Positions 56,850 through 64,000 of a stretch of 64,000 bases of DNA are shown here, piece by piece (within the stretch, counting starts at the first letter, position 1; every line of letters begins with the position of its first letter). Location of the stretch: NCBI GenBank assembly GCA_002794775.1, contig NBAY01000019.1, forward strand, positions 372,001 to 436,000, given 5' to 3'. A program made the translations under genes and the position numbers. The notes under the pieces were generated by a model. The model saw nothing but the letters and a program-made list of their open reading frames with translations. It searched no databases and was not told the origin of the DNA. The DNA comes from Porodaedalea pini (Eukaryota > Basidiomycota > Agaricomycetes > Hymenochaetales > Hymenochaetaceae).

Positions 56850-57177
56850 ATTTGGGAATATATCTATCCTTAAATCATATTTCAAGATATATAAGCGTGG
56901 GGCTTGGCTTCTTAATGAAGCCATTTTTATCTAATTACTCTTGTGGATCTTTCTATATCAAGAGCTTGCCAGTCCAAGCCATCCGATCCCCATTAGTCAT
57001 GTTATCCGGATTGGACCAGGCATCAATGATCTTGTGGGTCTTTTATCCGGATTCTCGCTCAGGCCTTCAAGCTAATTTTGGCCCAAATTATCCGGATTGC
57101 CCCAGGCCTCAAGGTCAAAATCCGTCAAAAGTTATCCGGATTGGGTCCAGGCATATATACTGATTACTGGGGGTCCT
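56850..57177. repeat. Right subterminal repeats and TIR of the transposon
   Basis: Four TTATCCGGATT words (from ~57000 to ~57143), each followed within ~15 bp by CAGGC(C/A), then the right TIR 57144-57177. Confidence 0.85.
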
Positions 57178-57185
57178 TGCAATGT

Positions 57186-57543
57186 CAGATCGACAGTCGT
57201 TTATATGATCGACGCGCGAGGGTCATGACATCACGTGTCCATGAAAGCTCATGAACAACGAGCTGCATTCCTGTGGCATTTTTTTTTCTTTCAAGTCAGT
57301 CATGTGCATCCCTCGAAGGGTGAATTAAAGACGTGCTCACACACTTACACGTTGTCTTACTGGGAGTATCAATACAACTTCAAGTGAGGTAGAACTTTTG
57401 ATTTGCCACGTCACAGAGCGCCCGTGTGTCACAAGTAACTTCTTCTGGCGTGCCAGGGGTGCGCGCTTCTACGTCATTCTCACTGCGACATTCAAGTACT
57501 GCTGTCAAACAACAGCCTGCGATCTTCTCCTTCATTGCAGAGT
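57186..57543. promoter_or_regulatory. Region between transposon and JmjC gene
   Basis: About 360 bp, presumably holding the JmjC gene promoter. No gene is supported; the short frames here carry no recognised motif. Confidence 0.4.
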
Positions 57544-60500
57544 ATGGCGCTTGTCCAAACACGCTACTCGTACTCCGAGGTCGCTCGGCAGTTCTCTTTG
57601 GGGTCCGCTGATAACAATGGAGATGAAGATGATCCTGAAGAGATCGCTGCACACCTTTTGACGCCGTTAGGAGCCTCGGCTCTATATTACACCAGCCCTG
57701 ATGTATGGAGTTGTGTTAAAAGGCGAGCTACTAGTGTCTGTCTCGATAGCCATACCATGCAACGCGAGTATCTCATAAAGGCACTCTACGAGCAATATCG
57801 AATCTTTAACTCGCATATGCACGCCAGTCTGTTGTCACGCCTTCCTACCGACAGGGCTCTAGCTCGCTCAGCTTTCTCCAGCTCGGCAAAAGAGGCAAGT
57901 CCTACCTGGCTGCATGGTCTGTTGCAGTGCATGCTCCTCGACAAGTTCATTTGGGCGTGCGAGCCACAGGAAGGACCGGACAACCGTTTATTACAGCAAG
58001 CTTTCGTGAGAAAGGTCGACACTCTTCCACAGCATGCAGCAAACATCTTCAAGCTATATATGGAGTGGAATAACACATTATCTATGTTTTCAAGGAACTG
58101 GTCGGAGTACGAGTCCATGACCACGAGGAGCGCTGATGATGACGCTGATGCGGAATGCAGCGGTTCAAATGAAGTGCTGACGTCCCTATACCGTGGGACA
58201 TCAGAATCGGCCACAAAAATGCACGTCAGCAAAGTCGAGAACAACTTCTGCATCGCTGCCCTGGGTCTTGTCGGTCTCATGCTGGTAGTGTGATTTCTGC
58301 AAATGGTTTTCTTCTCCACTGACTCCGCTTGTTTTCAGCGCTATAAGCATACACAGAGCCAAGTGTCAACTCATCCACCAACTGTTTCTGGTGAGCATGA
58401 CGAACACACCTCACCGAACGGCACCGAGTCTCAGGGAGCGCCACCGCACACTCCATCATGTCCGCCGAGTGTCTCTGATGATCATGACGAACCCAACGAA
58501 CACGCCTCACTGAACGGCACCGAGTCTCAGGGCGCGCAAGACTCTATGGCCATTGTTCTGGCTAACGCGGGCGCTCACAGTGCGGTTCGTTCGCGTTCCG
58601 TGTCCCATGACGGCAGTATCCATGGATCATTGGCAGCTGAGGGTGCGTCAGATAGCAGCGCAGGACAGCTGTCCATAGCGCAATTATTGAAGTACGTCTC
58701 AATATTCACAGATCCATAGCATTCTTCACACCTAAGCTCATTGGATAGGCAAGAGAATGACCAACTACCAGATGTCATCGCAGGATTGGAAGACTTTGAA
58801 CTACTAAGGCCACTATATACTCTTGCTGCCATTTCTCCGATATGCCTACTTAGTCCATACCATGTTTCGAGTGGATCGCACTCGCGTGTCACTCTGACTG
58901 CACTAGGCCAGGTTTGTCCAGAGTGTGTTTATACAATGTGTGTTTTAATGTTTCTTTCCAGGCCGTTTGTCAGCCTTTTCTACAGCCTGATCCTAATCGA
59001 CGTGATGTTGAACATCGTTTGCTGAACATTGTCCTCGATATGGCTGTCAAAGGCCGGCACGAATTCCACCGTCAGATAGGGGGTACCATGAAAGATTGGC
59101 GTCAAAGCGGGCTTATTAACGAGGCCAATGAATGCGCTATCACCGTGGAGAATAGAGTCAGTCAGTTGAACTGGGACGAGGCATACGCCACTCAAATGAA
59201 GGGGCCATCAATTAGGTTGCGAATAATCGACCACCTCGCGAACTTAGTAACTTCAGTTAAGAAACGACGGCACGCCCCTTTCGAAATACCACTTTCATGT
59301 CCTAGTCCTGAATGGTTTAATGCCATCGACCAAGACGGGGCTTCCGGACAGGGAAACAACAAACACCACCCCAACCCTTCTGATGATACTCCTGATACTC
59401 CTGCTCCGACAAATGGAAACAAGCGCCCGCAGAAGCCTGTCGATCGGGGACTCCCCGAGCCAGGTACACCGGAACCAAAGCCGAAGAAGAAAAATCGGTC
59501 AAAACCTGGTAAAGGCAATGGAAAGAGATCCTTGTCGCCTCAATCAGACAGTCACCGCAACAAGAAACGTCCAAAGAAAGCTTCCGCCGAGTCCAGTGTC
59601 GAAGAGTGGCCGTCTGAATCGGAAGATGAGGCGGTATTGGATGTTCACGGCAATCTCAGACCTCGCGCTATCAAGAACGTCTTCACCCTTCCGGAGGTAT
59701 GGCCCATGAAGAAAGTCTTTGTGAGTGCAGTGAACTGTGCAGTTTCTTCAATCGGAATCTCATCTTTCCTGTACTTTACAGCAAAAGACGGCGTGGAAAG
59801 CAACGTTTTACATCCCTCATCCACAGAGCGAGGGCGTTGTCACTTTAAACTTTCGTCCTCCTACTGTCCAGGCTGCGATAGATTCTTCCTTCATGGAAAA
59901 AATGTCCATGGTGTTTGTTTCCAAATGGGAAACAAAGTCGGTATCCGTCCCTACGTCTTCGTCCTCTGCGCAGATGTTTCCCAGTTGCTTTCGCCGCATA
60001 AAATATGATGCTGGCTCTAACCCAAGCTTGTTCTCGGGACACACAAGCAGCAAGAGCATTCTTAGGAACATGTGGCTCCGGCTATCACCCGATCATAGGC
60101 GGCATTTGTTCGCGCGCACAAACATACACGTTTGCGGGATGGATGCGACCCCGTTAGGAGGTATCACGGAGTGGAGCGTTATGCAGCTCGATCGAGTCGT
60201 AGACTTGACTACAATGCGTCAGTGTGAAGGTCTGAATGTTCTTTGCCATAGGTCATTTCTGAAACTGACCCATCTCGTATATCATAGTCCAGACTCTGCA
60301 ACCTACTCGGAACGACTACATTGACCCAAAAATGAAGGAATACTTTGTTAATGGTTGGAATATGCGCAAGATTTCTATCCTTCAGTTCTTGGACAACACG
60401 TTGAAAATGCGCAAAGCCGAGAAGGAGTATCAACAAAAAATGGCACAGGCTGCTCAGATCATGCGACAGAAAGGCAAACCTGCTTCTCATCTTCAACCGC

Positions 60501-61667
60501 CTACCTTTTTCTGCATAAACATCTTGGACATCCCTTTACACGAGGACCTGCTTGAAGTGTAAGTTGTTCTGGCCTCTCGCTTTAGCGGATTGAATTAACC
60601 TTTTGTTAAAGCGAATTTGATGACGGTTCTCGATACATTTCCAGGGATGAAGACGACTACACATATCACACGAGGCTTGGCCCTAATGCTTTAGCCAGAC
60701 GCTGGATGATAATCGCAAATGCAGGAGCGTGGTCGGACTGGCATATAGATGCCTCCGGTTACGGCACTCTTTTACACGCATCGCTTGGAGAACATCTTGT
60801 GCTGTTCCCTAAAAGGAAGAATGCGCATCCTAGCTCTCCATCCTGGCCTGAGGATGCTGATATACATTGCGAACCTGTCCTCTTGCGTCCTGGAGAAGAC
60901 TTGTGAGACAAGCTTTTTTTTTCATCCAAGCACATTTTTGATGCATTCATGTTCAACTATCGGTCATATTTCTAGATACATTCGTCCTGCTCAAGACCAC
61001 GCTATCCTCACGCTGTCCGATGGCCTGTGCATTGGGGGTCATTTCTATTGTGATGGCAACTACATTGATACTTTATCTGCGATGACCTATGAACACTACG
61101 TCGGTGCCCAAGTAACGAATGCTGAGCATCCCCGAAGCCCGCTCTTGCTCTTCAAGCGTCTGATTGCATTACGAAGTATGTACACAGACCGTAAGAAGCT
61201 GCCCTTACGAATACGTAAGACCACTTGCGCTTTCTTATGTTCCGCTGCTTACTTCATGGCCGCTTCCTCATGCAGGCATCCCCCCTATAGACTCTCTCAT
61301 GGCGCTTGTGCTTCTCGTGGCTCACATGGACCAGCTTGCACCTCAGCTACCGCCAGACGGAGCAACGGAAGACATATGGCAGGATACACCTCAGTTCCAT
61401 GCCGATTTCAAGTACACTATGAAAGCTCTCGATGATCTCATCAAAAACCTACGTGAAATCGACGAACAAGAGAGCAATCCACCATTTCACATGAACATGT
61501 TAATGGAGTTGGAGAACGACTTTGTCGAAATGTGCAGCACTTTCGAATCGGCGTACGGTGATGAAGACAGCTGTGGTTCTCCAATACGAGTTCTCTGCAT
61601 TTGCGGATTGCACGATAGCGAGATTCTTCGTGGTGCGGAGTCCGACGACGGTGATACGGAGGCATAA
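57544..61667 (+). CDS. JmjC-domain protein, 1194 residues
   Basis: Nine exons: 57544-58284, 58339-58691, 58749-58911, 58962-59720, 59782-60229, 60288-60558, 60645-60902, 60976-61175 and 61276-61667. They sum to 3585 nt in one frame. The exon 5 donor (GTCTGA) is the least certain. N-terminal half: helical region, a Ser-rich linker with a duplicated HAS/TS-LNGTESQG segment, and a nuclear-type basic run (KPKKKNRSKPGKGNGKRS). The C-terminal part has the JmjC iron site: SDWHID (His ~943, Asp ~945) and QDHAILTLSDGLCIGGHFY (His ~1005). JmjC enzymes use Fe(II) and 2-oxoglutarate to hydroxylate or demethylate proteins. The triad is intact, so it may be active; the substrate is unknown. Confidence 0.8.
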
Positions 61668-61695
61668 CAGGAAGTAATTATCCCATACAAGTAAT

Positions 61696-62070
61696 ATGCC
61701 GTTGCGGAATGAAACCAATTTTTTGGGGGCAAGGATTCTGACTAGGAAGAGTCGACCATACCGCTCTTTGTGTGCTAGACAGCGGTGTATGCCCGATTTG
61801 CCTCACAATAGGTGGAGATCAGTTCCGAATCTAAGTGAGTTTGCTGAGAACTTGTTGGCCAGCCAACCCAAGACTGAGAATACTGGGAGCTTGTTGTCCG
61901 GCCGGCATGAGACTGAGATTACTGAGAACTTGTTGTCTGGCCAACCTGAGACTGAGATTCCCGCAAATTCATCATCTGAGTTTATTGAGAAATCAAAGAA
62001 GCGCAGCTTTCAGTCGGGATTTCAGACATGCCTAATCTCCGGCCTGCAACCTTATACCCAAGAAGCATGA
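61696..62070 (+). CDS. Small ORF with 13-residue repeats
   Basis: A 124-residue open frame starting MPLRNETNFLGARILTRKSR. Three tandem 39-bp units (61843-61959) encode variants of TENLLSGQPETEI. No family is recognised. It lies 28 bp after the JmjC stop and may be 3' untranslated sequence rather than a gene. Confidence 0.3.
   Translation: MPLRNETNFLGARILTRKSRPYRSLCARQRCMPDLPHNRWRSVPNLSEFAENLLASQPKTENTGSLLSGRHETEITENLLSGQPETEIPANSSSEFIEKSKKRSFQSGFQTCLISGLQPYTQEA
61843..61959 (+). repeat. Three tandem 39-bp repeats
   Basis: Units around ACTGAGAACTTGTTGTCTGG, in frame with the small ORF 61696-62070. Confidence 0.85.
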
Positions 62071-62423
62071 TCTCTAGCCACACAACAAGGGAAGTCGATG
62101 AAGTTTGTGCTTCATAAGCATCTTTTGATTGATATATCGTTCTTCGATTCTAAATTGTATATGCATTGTTTCCACGCTCGGCCTTGCGGTACAGAAAGCC
62201 CCGAGCTCACTCAACACGACCTCGACTCGTTTGTTGCTTGGCTTTTGTCTCTTCGTCTTGCAAGAAGGCCAACTTAACAAGCTTCTTGTTCTGGAAACCC
62301 CGAGCTGCACAGAATCGTCGAAACTTGCTGGCCCGGGCCTCATATGCTACGCTCGTCGATGGGAAAAAAAAACAATGGACACGGCGACAGGACCAGTCAG
62401 TGCTATTGGAAACAGCACCTGCC

Positions 62424-62720
62424 GCTTCCCCCCCATGGACCTCAGCTGAGTTCATTCTGAAATGTAACTATATGCGCAGCCCAGACTAAGTTTTTTTTTA
62501 TTCCGCCGCTGTGCTAGGGTCAACTTCGATATGGGCTGCGATACGACACGCTCTGCATCATTGAACAACCTGCTTCCCCATGGACCGCAGCTGAGTTCAT
62601 TCTGAAACGTAACTATGTGCGCAGCCCAAACTAATCTTTCTTTTATTCCACCACCGTGCTAGGGTCAACTTTGTTGTGAGCTGTGGTGATACGAAACGCT
62701 CTGCATCGTTGAACAACCTG
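62424..62720 (+). promoter_or_regulatory. Duplicated ~149-bp upstream block of the kinase gene
   Basis: Two direct copies (62424-62572 and 62573-62720), each running from CTTCCCC(C)CATGGACC through GTGCTAGGGTCAACTT to TTGAACAACCTG. They lie directly upstream of a TATA box (CTATAAATGC, 62731-62740) and the ATG at 62775, so this looks like a duplicated upstream promoter element. Confidence 0.8.
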
Positions 62721-62774
62721 CAATGCCACTCTATAAATGCACCATGAACGATACTCTTGCAAACTCACCTCGCT

Positions 62775-63898
62775 ATGTCTGCAGTCATTTTTAGTGATTT
62801 TAACCACTCCTTCGACTCCGCGCTGTCAGGGAAAAAAACAACATATCAAGACTTCACCTCCGTAATCAAAAGCGGCTCCATGTCTTTCCTTCGTGGAGGC
62901 GGCTACGCTGACGTTAACCTCATCGCGACGTCCACTATGGGCAAACTCACTGTGAAGGTGGTCCTTCTTCGAGGCAAACGAAACGAAATGCGCACCCAGA
63001 AGGTATGCGTCTGTTTAACTCACTGCTGCTTCCAATTCGTGTTTCACTGACTTGAATATATGCATCCCGTTAGATGGTCGAAAGGGAGATTGAAATATGG
63101 AGCTCCCTTAGTCATCCGAACATCCTGCCTTTCTTAGGGATATCTATCCCGAATGACCTGCCCTTCCCTTCTATGGTCTCTCCGTTCATGCACAATGGCT
63201 CCTGCAGGCCGCTACTCCAACTGCGTTTCGTGCAACTAGCCAATATAGTACATCCTCTTCTTTTCTCGTCTTCTTCACTTCCCATTAAGCTGTTCATCTT
63301 CACTTTTCATAGATTAAAGGGTGCTGTTGTGCGCTTCAGTACTTGCACGACAACGGGATCTCTCACGGCGACATTTACGCAGTACGTTTGCCAAACCTCT
63401 TCCATCATTTTCTATTCATTTATGTCCTTCTGCAGGAAAATATTTTGCTCTCCGATACATGGCAGCCACTACTGTCAGATTTTGGTCCTTCTACTAGGCT
63501 CACAGAAGTATCTGATGAAGAGCCTTTTGAGGCTGGATGCAACCGTTGGACGGCACCAGAGCTGATTCTTGAAGAAATTAGTCCATCCGCTGCATCAGAC
63601 ATGTATTCCATTGGCATACTCATAATAGAGGTGCGATTTCTTCTCTGACTGTTTACTATTCACCTCTAAATACTTTTTACTCTTGTAGATTGCAATCCAA
63701 AAGCCAGCTTTCAATTCCTTGAAGGATCCTGCGTTTATCATTGCTCTCATGACGGACTCACTGCCCGACATCCTCAATGACAATGAAATTGTTGTAGGTG
63801 AACTTTCTACCTGTTTGCTGGATTTATCAAGCCAGTGCCGTGTGAGGGATACCCTTGCTCGACCAACTGCTGGACATGCTGTCTCATTACTCTCGTAA
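62775..63898 (+). CDS. Small protein kinase (TKL/Ser-Thr type)
   Basis: Five exons (62775-63002, 63074-63247, 63313-63381, 63436-63630, 63689-63898), each a multiple of three, give 291 residues. Glycine loop GGGYADVN, Lys in LTVKVVLL, HPNILPFLGIS, catalytic loop SHGDIYAENILLS (HGD in place of HRD, with catalytic Asp and Asn kept), LSDFGPSTRL (DFG), and APELILEE for the APE motif. The activation segment is short and the C-lobe compact. Mushroom genomes carry many such kinases. A short upstream ATG frame (62744-62794) overlaps the start but lies so near the TATA box that it may precede the transcription start. Confidence 0.82.
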
Positions 63899-64000
63899 TT
63901 TTCTTACTGTTGTTTTCCTTTTCTTTTAATTTTCCATTCTCTTCCTCACTCAGTATATATCAATACATGTATATCTAGTTCACATTGCATTACATGGACA

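Larger units (their letters stand above)
49776..57177 (-). mobile_element. 7.4-kb DNA transposon with ~34-bp TIRs and 8-bp target duplication
   Basis: Left end AGGACCCCCGGTAATCTGTA, right end (reverse complement) AGGACCCCCAGTAATCAGTA. The TIRs match over ~34 bp with about four differences. Identical TGCAATGT flanks lie at 49768-49775 and 57178-57185. Both ends carry several subterminal TTATCCGGATT(G) words. Two minus-strand genes fill it: a Ulp1-like protease with repeats (54454-56727) and a transposase (50068 to ~54430). An 8-bp duplication is known for hAT, P and KDZ/Zisupton groups, but I could not assign a superfamily from motifs. Confidence 0.9.

Overview
The window looks like nuclear DNA of an agaricomycete (mushroom-forming basidiomycete). 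Genes carry many short GT-AG introns of about 48-70 nt. It holds a fungus-specific FunK1-type kinase fragment, a multi-intron GMC oxidoreductase, an HSP70-like ATPase, an Argonaute, coronin and chromodomain-bearing Ty3/gypsy elements. I saw no tRNA, rRNA or CRISPR array. The species cannot be named from sequence alone.

Layout. (1) 1-3.0 kb: a minus-strand Ty3/gypsy element running off the left edge, with a second LTR inserted in its own LTR (perfect 5-bp target duplication). (2) 3-10 kb: AT-rich repeats and a graveyard of broken host genes. A prolyl-tRNA synthetase pseudogene has its middle replaced by FunK1 kinase and tricalbin pieces, and FHA-domain and SET-domain scraps lie beside it. (3) 10-31.5 kb: a gene-dense host segment with an M28 ER-type metallopeptidase, GMC oxidoreductase, HSP70-like protein, orphan protein, coronin, Argonaute, a protein with a possible PD-(D/E)XK motif, and a tandem pair of small acidic-tailed genes. 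(4) 31.6-35.9 kb: a decayed IS630/Tc1-type transposase piece, a probable coiled-coil gene and repeats. (5) 35.9-47.8 kb: a three-level nest in which chromovirus A contains chromovirus B, which contains a solo LTR. (6) 47.8-49.7 kb: a decayed coding stretch and a ~790-bp near-perfect palindrome. (7) 49.8-57.2 kb: a complete 7.4-kb DNA transposon with ~34-bp terminal inverted repeats and a perfect 8-bp target duplication. It encodes a DDE-type transposase and a Ulp1-type SUMO-protease-like protein followed by five 50-residue repeats, each carrying a SUMO-interacting-motif-like core. (8) 57.5-64 kb: a large JmjC-domain gene, a small repeat ORF and a small protein kinase behind a duplicated promoter.

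How it fits together. The host genes do not form one pathway; they are ordinary secretory, cytoskeletal, chaperone and RNA-silencing functions. The rest is a record of mobile DNA and its decay. The chromovirus copies differ mostly by C/T and G/A changes at CpG, which created most of their stop codons, as expected from cytosine methylation and deamination. The Argonaute has lost two of the four slicer residues. The most unusual object is the 7.4-kb transposon, whose protease gene looks built to bind and process SUMO.
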